The notes under the pieces: generated by a model
What the model was told of the DNA's origin: nothing
The model's input: only the letters and a program-made list of their open reading frames with translations
Databases searched by the model: none
Origin: Maratus speciosus
Taxonomy: Eukaryota; Arthropoda; Arachnida; Araneae; Salticidae
DNA: 64,000 nucleotides
Assembly (NCBI GenBank): GCA_963932465.1
Contig: OZ010789.1
Span: 596,227,068 to 596,291,067 of the forward strand
Direction: 5' to 3'
Made by a program: the position numbers and the translations under genes
Part shown: piece after piece, positions 22,261 through 33,375 of the stretch
How positions within the stretch are numbered: the first letter of the stretch is position 1
How the letters are laid out: each line of letters opens with the position of its first letter

Positions 22261-23890
22261 AAACACCTAACTTCGGGCCGCATGGCGTATTCGTTGCGGC
22301 CAGGGTGAGTTAAGGCCATTTGTAGCCAAACAATACTGTGCCGTTGGTGACGCGTTGCTAATTACGGCAGCTATCACAAAACAGGCTAGGGATCGGAAGC
22401 GAGAAAACAGTTGCGATTATTTTACCGGTCAATCATTGAGGGCAATTTCCGGCAGGCATTTAATGTATCCTCATCGTTTAGACAGTAGAGGGCTAATATT
22501 ACTTAACCGACATATTTATTTAAAGAGAAGAAATTTATTTTTTCTTTATTTCTTTTAAATTAATCTCAATTACTTTAAATGTGGGTTTTAGTAAAAATAT
22601 AAATACGTTATGAGATTTATATTTAATGCAGCAAAATAGATTAGATATTTTAATTTAGTTTTAACATATTTTTACAAAATATAAAATAATATTTCCAAAC
22701 TAATCTTCGATATCTTTGCATGGATATTTTTTTATCGTCATACTGAAAACAATGAATGTAAAACAAAATAATATAAGATTTAAAGTTGTAAATTCAGTGT
22801 AAAGGTAAAAAAAAGATCAAATTCCTTGCCTCTATTAAATTCCTAATGATTTATGCATATTTATTTGCTTTATTATCATTATTTCACTAATAAAAGTTAT
22901 AGTTAAAGCCATATATATTTTTTCATATGCATAAAATTAGTTAATTCAATGCCAGTTACATGAAAACTAATGTTAAGAAAAACGGAAGAATTACAGAACA
23001 ACTTTAGATTTAAAAAAATAACAATAAATAAATAAAATGTCAGTTACAAGTGCTATTTGTTTAATAATAATAATAATAAATAAATAAATAAGTTTGACTG
23101 TACATTTTTGCGAGAACGAAACACATATGTATATATGTATATATGAAGTACAAAGAAAGTCGCAAGCTAATGTTAAACCTATGGGTAGAGATGAATTCAG
23201 GACGCTTTTCACCGGGAGGGATTTCTGCGGCTCTAGGGGGGGTGGATTGTTCATATTGACCATTAAAAAAACAAAATCTCAAATCTTCCGGGAGAGGACA
23301 TCTCATTGCTCCGGGGGGAATGTCCCCCCCCCCTCCCCATCGCCACCCTCTGAATTCAACACTGCCTATGGTAGCGTTCTTTTCAAATTTGTAAAAATGA
23401 AAATAACTTTATAAAACAAAAATTCTGCAACCAAAGTCAGAAAAGTAAACACTAACCAGGTTAGAATTTAATCTCAGCTATTTTAAAATATATGATTTAA
23501 GAAATAAGTGAATTTTATTTATCATACTTTTAAGGACTTCTCATAAAAATACCCTCCATCCCTTCCCCCCCAAAACAAATACCGCTTTCGTATCGCTAAG
23601 GCGGTAAAGCAAGGTCAAGGAGAACCTTTCTTAGAATTACTCTCCACCCCACCCAGCTTTGGATTTTTTTTTTTGCCGCGTCATTCGTGCTATTTGTGTA
23701 CGGTGATAACAACTACAGCCGGTCACTCATTTCATTTCAATATATAGCATTGCATTGTATGTTTGCGTCCGTATTGATTCGGTAAGTCTTTAAGTTATGT
23801 TTATTCATTGAAAATTTATTAATCGCAGAATCTATCTTTTGCATCATTTGATTTCATTATTATTATTTGATACTTATATTTTAGTTTTTC
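22261..23890. other. Mixed unassigned DNA with small repeats
   Basis: 22270-22480 is unusually C+G-rich with no gene recognised. 23067-23092 is an (AAT)n/(AAAT)n microsatellite. 23200-23340 has G- and C-runs that can pair (ggggggg / cccccccc). 23560-23700 has further C-rich runs. No coding signal. Confidence 0.4.
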
Positions 23891-23899
23891 TGAATACGC

Positions 23900-24193
23900 A
23901 AGAATTTTTTACTCATACATTTTGTATCTTTCGGTTAAATTACATTAAATAGTTTATTTTATTTTATAGTATTTATGAATGCACAAAAAATTTATAAACA
24001 TACATTTTGTAATCTTCGGTAAAGTGATGTAAAATTCTTATCAATAGTTATTTTTCTTTATTTAATTATTTTTATTAAATTTTAAGTGATTGCCTAAATA
24101 ACTTTTAAACGTTATAATTATCGATATTACATTCTTTAAAATAGTTTGTATAGTGCAAATATAAAAATGTGACTAAAAAGAAAGGTGTTTTAT
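23900..24193. repeat. 319-bp tandem unit, copy 1
   Basis: Matches 26957-27251 over nearly its whole length (tcatacattttgtatctttc through aaaaagaaagg). The unit pair is split by the transposon at 24194-26923. Confidence 0.75.
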
Positions 24194-24959
24194 TAGGGTG
24201 GTCACAAGCAACATGGGGAAATTTTTTTTAACGTTTTCTTCGGGGGGACCCTCCTAAAAGTTGCCAATTAGTTAGAAAATGAGATTGGCAAAGTTTCAGC
24301 TCAAATAAATAACATTAACCCGTGCCTCATCGAGGTTGAATTCTTGAAAATTTGCAATTTTTGGCAAAAAATTGTCGTTTTTCTTTCTTTACGTGAAAAA
24401 TATTTGTCTTAGAAACCTGATTCTTGTTTTATTTCATAGACACTGTTGTTGCCTTGAACTTTTACTCTCATGAAAACTTATATTTAATGAACATTTAGTA
24501 TTTTTCAGGACAGCTAGTGAACCATACCCTCAAACTCTGCACTTTTGAAACATAGGTAAAAAATGACAAATTAAAAATTTTATTACTTTTGATAATTTTT
24601 TGTATTATTTTTATTAATAGGCAAAAATAAGTGAATAATTTTTGTAACTTTAAAAATATTTCACGAATTATAATTGATTATTAGTTATCTAGTTCTGTGT
24701 CTAGTAAGAAAGAGCTTCTAGAATTGTATTGCAGTTGAACCCCTGAATTTCTCTTTTTATTATAAGGCTGTTTTTGTTATCTGTTATGGTTATCTATTTT
24801 TAAAATTGACGAAACATTCCGTAAAACCCCTTCCCCCTCTTGATATGATGGCAGAAATGTAAGATTTTTTGAATTGGCCACATGTCTCATCAAATCATCG
24901 ACAGTAATCAGCCAAGTAATTGTCAAGATTTATGTATTTTATTTTATAATATTCGCAAA

Positions 24960-26045
24960 ATGAACTGAACGCCAGAGAAACTGCTAGACTTAGAATACAT
25001 TCAGAAGCTAACCACAGACATCGACTCTGCAAATAACTGTTTCGTAAACAAAAAACTGAGCTCATCAAAAACAGATTTTAAAATTCCCGTTTAGAGAGAA
25101 CTGTTGTTCACTGGGGTGGAAAACTGCTTCACCATTTTTTGAATAAAGAAAATGTAGAGTGGAAAAAAGTTTTAATTAGTCGTGGGGATGAAGAACAGCT
25201 ACTATGAGTTCCTCAACTTGAAAATAGTATCAGAATAATTCAGGTGAAAGCTGTATTTTCAGCAGTTGAAGAGTGGGAGGAAGTTGGTAAAATCCAGGCA
25301 ATACTTTTTGATACAACTGCAGTTAACACAGGTCGCCTCAGAGGAACGTGCATTTTTCTATAGCAATTGTTAAAGGAAAAGTCTTCTGTATTTACCATGC
25401 CGCCACCATAATTTAGAAATTTTCCTAAAAGCTGTTCTTGATTGTAAAATGGGCATAATCACTGCCCCTCAGCCAGATATTTAGAAAAAAAAATAATTCT
25501 GATTGGGTGGTCTAAATTAAACCAGAGTAAGTATACAAATGCTATTGAAGGTGAAATACTAGGTATAAATAGTTAATTCAGAAGAAGTTTCAAATTTTCT
25601 TACAGGAACTTTTAAAAATTAACAGCTCAGGGATGATTATAAAGAGTTTATCCAACTTTGTTTAATTTTTATAGAACTCCTTCCTGCACCTGGTGCTTTT
25701 AATCATGTCAGATGGATGGCGGCACAAGCCATTCATTCTCTCAAAATATATTGTTTCAAGGATCATCTTTCAATAACAAATTTAGAAAAAGAAGGTATCA
25801 GAGATCTTTTCTCATTTTTAATCAATATTTATGTAAAAGCGTGCTTCAATACTTACACGGCCACTTTAGTCCACAATTCAAGATCTGCAAATAATAAAAT
25901 CACTTGTTTACTACAGACAATTTGATAAATAGGTTACAGACAAAGCACTTGCTAAAATGACAAACCGCCTTTGGTATCTTAACTCGGATCAAGTTGCATT
26001 TTCATTTTTAGATAATACTTTGGTAAAAAAAGTCAACATAAGCCA
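24960..26045 (+). pseudogene. Broken transposase-like gene
   Basis: Readable segments on the plus strand, in changing frames, are: HWGGKLLHHFLNKENVEWKK (about 25120), VPQLENS (25210), a well-conserved core SAVEEWEEVGKIQAILFDTT followed by AVNTGRLRGTCIF (25260-25360), PCRHH (about 25400), and DDYKEFIQLCLIFI leading into the longest open stretch, 25716-25925, with WMAAQAIHSLKIYCFKDHLS. Stops and frameshifts occur about every 100-200 bp. LFDTTAVNTG could hold one catalytic Asp, and CRHH resembles the CxxH motif of hAT transposases; I recall a similar core in uncharacterised arthropod and hydrozoan proteins but cannot name it. It lies fully inside the TIRs, so it is probably the element's own transposase. 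Confidence 0.6.
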
Positions 26046-26066
26046 CCTTATCTAAACCATTACCAC

Positions 26067-26283
26067 TTAAATCCTTTTCGGCGCAGTGTCCCATGCCGGG
26101 ACCACCTAATTTTAATTCCAAACATAAAAACAGCACGAAGAATATTTTAATAAAATTTTGCTTTTACAATGAAAGGTTAAAGTAATGTGTTTTTAATTTC
26201 TAAAAAAGTTGTTTGTAAATTCCGGGGTAGACATTCATTTCATCCTTTTATGAACAGAATTTTTCTGTGCCGGAAAGGGTTAA
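26067..26283. mobile_element. Nested TTAA MITE
   Basis: Starts TTAAATCCTTTTCGGCGCAG and ends CTGTGCCGGAAAGGGTTAA; read inward the ends match at most positions and both carry TTAA. It sits inside the 24194-26923 transposon, so it inserted later. It is 217 bp and non-coding. Confidence 0.65.
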
Positions 26284-26923
26284 CGTGAAAGTTTTAGGGG
26301 AAAATAATTTATTTTCTTTATTATGCCTCCTTTCTTGTAACACAACTTTAATAATAAAATGCACTTGAGCATTATTTGCTCTCATTTCTATATTTCCTTT
26401 GCCCTCCTTTTATTTTTTTAATTCTTTCAGTTTAAGATTCGAATTTTTTCTTTTTCTTTGGAATTTATTTTAATCAAACACTTTATTGGACTTCACAAAA
26501 CGAAAAAAAAGAAAAACAAAAGGTGGAAAGCAGATGAAATGGAATGTTACAAATTTGTTTTCGGTTTTTCATAAAAAGTAAATTTTTAGGATTCAGGTGA
26601 AGTCTGGTCCTGAAAAATGCACATATTTTTAAATCTATGCATTTTTAGAAAAAAATGGTGTGTGGTTCTTCAAAGCAAAACCTTTTTTTATGAAATGAGA
26701 CCTGCATTATGTTTCTAGGTTCAATTGTATTCATTTCATGCAGAAAAAACAGCATTTTTTTTGCGAAAAATCACGTTTTTTTCAAAATTAAACTTCAATG
26801 AGGCACGGGTTAATATTATCCAAATGAGCTGAAACTTAGCCAATCTCATTTTCTAGTCAATTGGCATCTTTTTTGAGGGTCCCCCCGAAAAAATTCGAAA
26901 ACTGATTTCTTGTGACCACCCTA

Positions 26924-27295
26924 GTGTTTTATTTTCTTCTACCAGGAGAAAATATTTAAGAATTTATTCTCATACATTTTGTATCTTTCGGTTAAATTAC
27001 ATTAAATAGTTTATTCTATTTTATAGTCTTTATGAATGCACAAAAATTTTATAAACATACATTATGTAATCTTCTATAAAGTAGTGTAAAGTTCTTATCA
27101 ATAGTTATTTTTCTTTATTTAATTATATTTATTAATTTTTAAGCGATTGTCTAAATAACTTTTAAACGTTATAATTATCGTTATTACATTCTTTAAAATA
27201 GTTTGTGTTAGTGCAAATATAAAAATGTGACTAAAAAGAAAGGCGTTTTATTTTCTTCTACCGGGAGAAAATATTTAAGAATTTATACTCGAGAA
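26924..27295. repeat. 319-bp tandem unit, copy 2
   Basis: gygttttattttcttctacc occurs at 26924 and again at 27243, a spacing of 319 bp, and the unit matches 23900-24193. The 27243 copy continues uninterrupted and so shows the pre-insertion target. Confidence 0.75.
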
Positions 27296-28308
27296 AATTT
27301 GATTAACTAAAATTTTAATGAAATTTAGAAATATCAAGATTAATTTAATATATTTTTTAAATCAGTATTAAACTATTATTTACATTTCTAATAATTATAA
27401 ATAATTTTCAAGGATTTTGAAAAAGTTGATAATATATTTTTTTCTAATGTTTGGCTATTAAACTGCAAGAGAAATATCTAAATATTATCTCATAAAAGGA
27501 AAATTTAAAAATATATTAGGAATATTATACTGTCATTCGTTTACTACATAAAGATTTAAACTTATTTTTATATAATATTTGAATGAAAAATGATCAGAAA
27601 TGATGCAAAAATTTAGATTATAATGATTTAATAAAACTTTGATGAATAAGCATAATCTAATAGATTTACCAACTAACCTGTGTAAAATATAGTGAAAATC
27701 TAAGTAAAAAGAATATCACTAACATGTCACATTTGAATATAAAATATATAATAAACTATGTTAAAATCATGTATATTATTTAAGCATAAATTCGAAATTT
27801 ATTCTTTAAAATAAAATACTTTTAAAAAGGTTAATTGAATGATAAAATGTTTTGGCAGGTTAAAAAAAAATCTTATAATTGTTTAGATATACTTATCAAG
27901 AAAATTAAGTTAATTTAACTTGAACTTTTTCAAAAATGCTCAAAATACAATATTTGGTAATGAATTAATTGATTAGTTATTTCTTCAATTATATACTTTA
28001 TAAATTTTTATGAAATGCAACAATTTAAATATGCATTGCATATAAATTTTGTAAATATGTAAGTGAATAAATAAACAAATAAATGAATGCATTATGTGAA
28101 GTATTGTGTTTTGGAATTTTTTTTTTAAAAAGTTCAAAGTGAAAGAATTTGATTTTCTTGAAAAGCGTACCTAAATAATTATAAGATTTTTTTAATCCTG
28201 CAAATATATTTTATCATTTAATTAGCCTGCTAAAAAGGTATTTTCTTTTATAGAATAAATTTTGATTTATACCTAAACAATCATTATGGCACAACCGTGG
28301 CTAGTGAT
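27296..28308. other. A+T-rich DNA, nothing identified
   Basis: Very high A+T with no open frame, repeat partner or terminal repeat recognised. Confidence 0.5.
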
Positions 28309-28310
28309 TA

Positions 28311-29655
28311 CAATGTAAAAAAAATTCCGCAACGTTCCTAGGGAAAAATGGGCAGCTGAGTTGCCCATTATTTCCAAGAAACATTTCTTGAAAATGACTG
28401 GAATTTTACTGTATATGTTAAAAACTTTCTACAGAAATGCCAGTAAGTTTCCTGCGAAATATCAGGAATATTTCTGTTGACAGCAAAACATTACTGACAT
28501 TTCACAGCATGCGGGATCCGCAGACGATTTTTACATTTCCAGTTGACAATTTTCGTTTTATTATCATTATTTGTTAGAATGAAAAAATATTTTGAAATTG
28601 ACATCAAAATTATTTATAATTTACACGAAAAAATAAATTTTCAGTTAAAATTCAATAAAGTAAATATATATATGATATATTGTTTCTGAACTTTGCTTAA
28701 AATATAAAAATATATAAATGTAAATAATAATTAGAAAAAAAATCTAGACATAAAATATTTTGGATTTTCGTTAGTAATTATGTTAGTTTACAAGTTAGAT
28801 AAAATACATATAAATTTTCATGAAAAAAAAAAAAAAAAAAACTAAACGTAATTGTATATTTTTTCCGAAAATAAAAAAAAATTCAAATTTGCAGCAATTC
28901 AAAGTGTCAAATATATATCAAATGTAAATCAAATTTTAATAAAGTGTTAAAGTATAAAATTAATTAAAAAAGAAAAAAAAATGTCCAGAGGTAGCATCGA
29001 ACTCGGGCCGTACGGGTGGCGTGCGAGCTTTCTGCGTCCACACCACGAAAGACACGTTGAGAGCTGCAAACTAATGGGTATTTGAAACATATGCTAAACC
29101 TCGGCATCTAATTTCTGAAAATCTAAGTCCCATTTGAAGAAATCCTTTCACAAGAATAATTAGAGATAAGAACTCTAAAACATACTTTAAATTAATCAAA
29201 ATCGGTGAGAATCATGTTTGATGGTCCCCTGGTTAATGGAGATCCAAATAATAGGTGTATTTTTTTTACACGGTCTGCTCCTTAAACATTCCACAGACAA
29301 GTACGAGAGATAATCTCTTAGCGATGTCACGGAGGTATTGTATTTTCATCTGAATTGTCTTGACAATAGAGACATAAAGGATTATGTCGTCTATTGATTT
29401 ATTTGCATTCCATATTGATTTTTTTACATTCATTTAAGGAATTCTTTTTCGACACTCGCGCGCGAGCAACGGATTATAGCAAAAAAATAATAATTGGCGG
29501 CCGCAGCGTTTTGCTGTTTCCAACTTTTGTTCTGGAACGTTTCAGATAAGAAAACCAGAATCTCACAGGAAAGAGCTAAATTATTCTGAAAACCTGAGAA
29601 AAGGCGAAACGTTCCTGGATTTTACATGGAACGTTACCATTTTTTTTTTACAGTG
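28311..29655. mobile_element. Non-autonomous TA-flanked transposon
   Basis: The left end CAATGTAAAAAAAATTC...AACGTTCC and the right end read inward, CACTGTAAAAAAAAAATGG...AACGTTCC, form inverted repeats of about 28 bp, with TA at 28309-28310 and 29656-29657. No transposase frame remains. It contains a tRNA-like fragment near 29 kb and a CGCGCGCGAG-like patch at 29456-29466. A Tc1/mariner-group assignment follows only from the TA duplication. Confidence 0.5.
28984..29060 (-). repeat. tRNA-like SINE fragment
   Basis: On the minus strand GAGTTCGATGC (29005-28995) is close to a B box and is followed by CTGGACATTTTTT, the same 3' phrase seen after the tRNA-like units at 54.7 and 63.6 kb. The A-box region is poorly conserved. 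It is not a functional tRNA gene. Confidence 0.4.
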
Positions 29656-29659
29656 TACA

Positions 29660-30190
29660 TTTTAAATAATCATAATTAGGCTTTTTTGTGGGCAGGTTCG
29701 GGCTAAATTTAATTTATTACAACCACAAATGGTAGGACAAAGGCTAGCTTCTGGCTAACTTTTATTTTTAATGGCCAGTAAAATAATAATTGTGGGCAGT
29801 TTAAGGCTATCTAACACTTTTACTGAAAAGTTAGTGGCACGATTGTGGGCAACTTCTTGTACTTACGGCGAATTTTCTTACGGCCTTATTGTGTCCAGCG
29901 TGATACTTTTTTAACGGAGCCGTAACTTTCATTGATAACGGGCCTCCATCGAACACTTTCGGCCAAGGCTAACGAAACCATCAGTGGCCCAAAAGTTCTG
30001 TGTTTGTTGGGCAGTTTAAATTTCAAACTAATTAATTTCCAAAGAAGTAAAAGCTTTTTTCCACTTACATTATTAAAACAAACTTTTATTTAAAAATTTT
30101 GGTGTAAATGTGGAATTTTGGAATGAAAAATAAGTGGATATATTATATCCTACTGCCTCTCAATGGGGTTAAAATGTACAAATCCGCTTA
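29660..30190. other. Unassigned, with short recurring phrases
   Basis: gtgggca occurs at 29690, 29793 and 29848 near ggcta phrases, suggesting a degraded short repeat. No gene was recognised. Confidence 0.3.
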
Positions 30191-30194
30191 AATA

Positions 30195-30400
30195 GATAAG
30201 CATTAACAATAATAACGGCATTTTGTCTGTTCCATAAAAAGCTTAATTTGCCAGTTTCTTAAGATATTCCTAGAAAAAACTAACACTTTTGACAGAAATC
30301 TATTCAACACCTGATTCGCCCGTCGTATGCGTCCTTTGTAAGTATCGTGGATTCATAATTATACTCGCTTGCAACTCGTGCCTCTTATTACTTTTTTTGA
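30195..30400. repeat. Dispersed repeat, relative of 19390-19850
   Basis: Aligns with the two halves of 19390-19850 without the intervening TTAA MITE, so it approximates that MITE's empty site. Confidence 0.45.
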
Positions 30401-30949
30401 GGAATTGTGTTCGTACTCATTTGGCTGTTGATCCTGCATCATTCCAACAAAAATACATTATTTCGTAACTTCAAGCCTTGTTGGGTTCATTTAAGATGTT
30501 ATGGTCAGAGATTGGGCAAGAAATCAAATCGTTTAAATATAACATTCATAACAATATTCCTGCTGCTATTAATATCCAGTGACAAATTAGGATTCTAGTA
30601 AGTCTATCAAGACTAAAAATAGTCAAGGATGAATAACATAAATTTGGAATTAAATGTTACACTTTAAATATATCATTTTAAAAACATTTGAAATATGATG
30701 TAATTTTCATTGTTTAATGATTTTGCACGTATTACAAATCATTTGCATATAATATAACCATTATAAAATTTTATCACTCTTTTTTTTATAATTATCATCT
30801 AAATATATTTCTCAGTTAAGCTGTTTGTAAATATTATTATTGTACTTTTTAAAATCTGGAACAAAGGGTACAAATTGGTTACTTCAAGCTATGAATTAAA
30901 CCTACATTGAAATTATGAAATTTTGAATTTTAAAAATGAAAAAAAACTA

Positions 30950-31175
30950 TTCTGCTCTCGAAGCTGGTAGACGGGAGGTGTTGTGTTCTAACCCAATAGC
31001 GCCCATCGGTCTAACTGTTCGGAGTTTTCCGTGGTTTTCTTCGAACCTTGGGTATTCGTACTTAAATATGGGTTAGGTTCCCTTAGAAAGACTCCCAAGG
31101 AGGCTACCCTCCCCATCGGACCTATATCCCTCGTGAAGGCAATCGGCTGTGATAAATAACACCAACATCAACACT
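30950..31175 (+). repeat. SINE-like element
   Basis: A compact C+G-richer block runs from ctctcgaagctggtag to caatcggctgtgataaataacacc, with an internal ttgggtattcgtacttaaat stretch. The layout and end resemble SINE bodies I remember from spider genomes. The 5' tRNA-like head is degraded and the 3' end runs into an A-rich tail (31178-31190). Confidence 0.4.
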
Positions 31176-31190
31176 TAAAAAAACAGATAA

Positions 31191-33148
31191 ATTTCAAAAC
31201 ATTATTGCACATTACACACCACAAGATTGTCAAGTATGTGCATGCAAAAGAATGCAAAATTGCTATGTATATTTTTTGTTACTATAAATTGTTTTAACTG
31301 GACATTTTTATGAGACTTTAACCGATATGTCTTCGATTTACCGAAATTCGAATACATCGCATCTATTTAATATGCAAAAACGCTAATTGGCATCTCATTA
31401 CTTTGTTGTTTTTTAAACTAGCGAATTAAGCCAGGACTTCGCTGATGACTCATAGTTTATGTTTTACATTGCCCATTGACAACAGCAAAAATCATGTATA
31501 AAAAAATACCAATTATGTGTTCAAATAACGCTTTGAAATTTATTAACAGAGATATTTCATATCATCTGCTTGTTAGGAGCTAATAAGAAATTGTCAAAAA
31601 TTTGTTACTTACAACAGCCTTTTTGATTAAGATAATTTCAGTGGTTTAATCGAATATTTCGATTACGTGTGTATTAATTTTGAATTTTATTTATACTATT
31701 CCATTATTTCATTTTTTATAGATGATGTTTTAATTTCGTTATAATCTCTTAACCTGATATAAATGTTCAACAATTTATGGTGATTTAAGCGTAAATGGGT
31801 TAATAATTCATACTGAAGTTGTTCACGAAAGGGATAGTTTAAAAAATCTCGTGCTTTAAAACTATTTCGTTGTTATTTCTCGTCGACTGTGAAAAAGTTG
31901 AAATTGTGCGATATATAACAAATCGCAGTAAAATGGAAATTTATTCATCAGTTGAGGTCACTGTCAATATTACGTCAGGGTTACTGGAGGACATGTTTTT
32001 GCTTTATAGTTTAGATTTTTTTAAGAGTAGATTTTAGAGAACTATGTACAGAGGATACTGTGTAAGAAAACTATGAGATATTACAATATTCTTCTTGTAG
32101 AAAGGCAAATTATTTTCAGTTTTTGAGTTGTTATAAAGCCCATAGTAATCGGCGGATAAATGCGCAAGCTAATATTTAACCAATCACATGGCTCTTTACT
32201 TGAGAGCGGTTATATTCTCAGTACACATTTTATTACGGAAAATAAGTGTGTGTTTTGTATAAAATTTTAATATATCTTCAGAATGAAAATGGAACCGAAA
32301 TACCAAAGTACGAAACTATCCTGATAGATTTCGACAGATGATATCTGTGAAAGAAAAATCACTTTAAAACAATTTTAAATTAAACTTCCATTGACTTAAT
32401 TTTTTCTTAAGAACGTGATAAGTGCCTATCAATTTAAACTCTTAACATCTACAAATCTTCGTTAGTACAATTTATTTAATATTTAACAATGACACTCACC
32501 AATGACTATTTTTCTCATATTAATTTCTTTAACCATCAAAAAATTTGAGACATGCATAATAACGAAATTTAAATAATAATTTCCTTCATATTTTAAATTT
32601 GAAACAATTAAATATGTTTTTTGATCGTTTCTACTTAATAATATCTATAGATGTTTCTCTGAACATCGTATCTAACTGTAGTAAACAAAACCCTAAAACA
32701 ATTTCAATTTAAAAGCGTCTTTAAATATTTAAATTGATGAAATTCCTTTACATTGTAGATCTAAAATTTGGACAAAATTTGCTTTGTTTTTAATTCTATT
32801 ATAGCAAAGAATAGGTTAACAAAATATTTAGATACTTTCTACGCTAAATAGTTCTTTAATTAAATTTGAGATCCCGTTAGAGGAATAATAAAAGAGCCAT
32901 TTTCATTGGATAATCTTCTAAAGTAACTTAAATTAAAGTTTATGCTTAAAAGAATGCGACTTTATTTTTCGTGTACTTTAATATTGAATCTTTATAGGCT
33001 GTAATTAATTCTTATAATAGTAACAAAAACTAAAATATTTTAATATATAGTTTCGCTGCACAAAATCAAATGGAAAATATATTTCTGTTACTGAATAAAT
33101 ATAGGCATAAAACTATTGGTTTTAGTTTTATATTTCAACATTTTTGTA
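31191..33148. other. A+T-rich DNA, nothing identified
   Basis: Nearly 2 kb without recognisable coding, RNA or repeat structure. The open frame at 33070-33255 is accidental; it runs into the MITE that follows. Confidence 0.5.
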
Positions 33149-33375
33149 TTAACCCTTTGCATTCGAGGGCTCTGGAGCGAAGCCATTTAAAATTTGTCTT
33201 CAAAATCGAGATCGTCCAAAGTGTGATACCTCTCGAAGCAATTACCAATATGTAATCTTGGCTTTTCTAGACAGGTATCAGAAAATTATTTGCATTGTCT
33301 CCGTAGCGGAGCCATCGAGTTTGAAGACAAATTTTAAATGGCTCCGCTTCGGAGCCCTCGAGTGAAAAGGGTTAA
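33149..33375. mobile_element. Palindromic TTAA MITE
   Basis: TTAACCCTTTGCATTCGAGG at the left is mirrored by CCTCGAGTGAAAAGGGTTAA at the right. The arms continue as AAGCCATTTAAAATTTGTCTTC and its complement, giving a hairpin with arms of about 60 bp and a loop of about 100 bp. TTAA is at both ends (33149-33152, 33372-33375). Non-coding, piggyBac-type by target. Confidence 0.75.

Larger units (their letters stand above)
24194..26923 (+). mobile_element. DNA transposon, long TIRs, 9-bp TSD
   Basis: Terminal inverted repeats of about 150 bp start TAGGGTGGTCACAAG at the left and mirror it at the right (CTTGTGACCACCCTA). They share blocks such as cggggggaccctc, gaaaatgagattggc and ttaacccgtgcctcat. 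The insertion is flanked by GTGTTTTAT at 24185-24193 and 26924-26932, a 9-bp target duplication. The second tandem unit shows the unoccupied site at about 27243. The interior carries a broken transposase-like gene and a nested TTAA MITE. I cannot place the superfamily: the 9-bp duplication would suit MULE or Merlin, and a Cys-His motif in the protein hints at hAT. Confidence 0.8.

Noticed and set aside
23061..23414. Overlapping open frames on both strands at 23.1-23.4 kb
   Set aside because: Proline- and glycine-rich ends come from C/G runs, and the rest is microsatellite; no motif on either strand.
27296..28308. Possible matrix-attachment or replication-origin function of A+T-rich DNA
   Set aside because: High A+T alone is not evidence here, since the whole window is A+T-rich.
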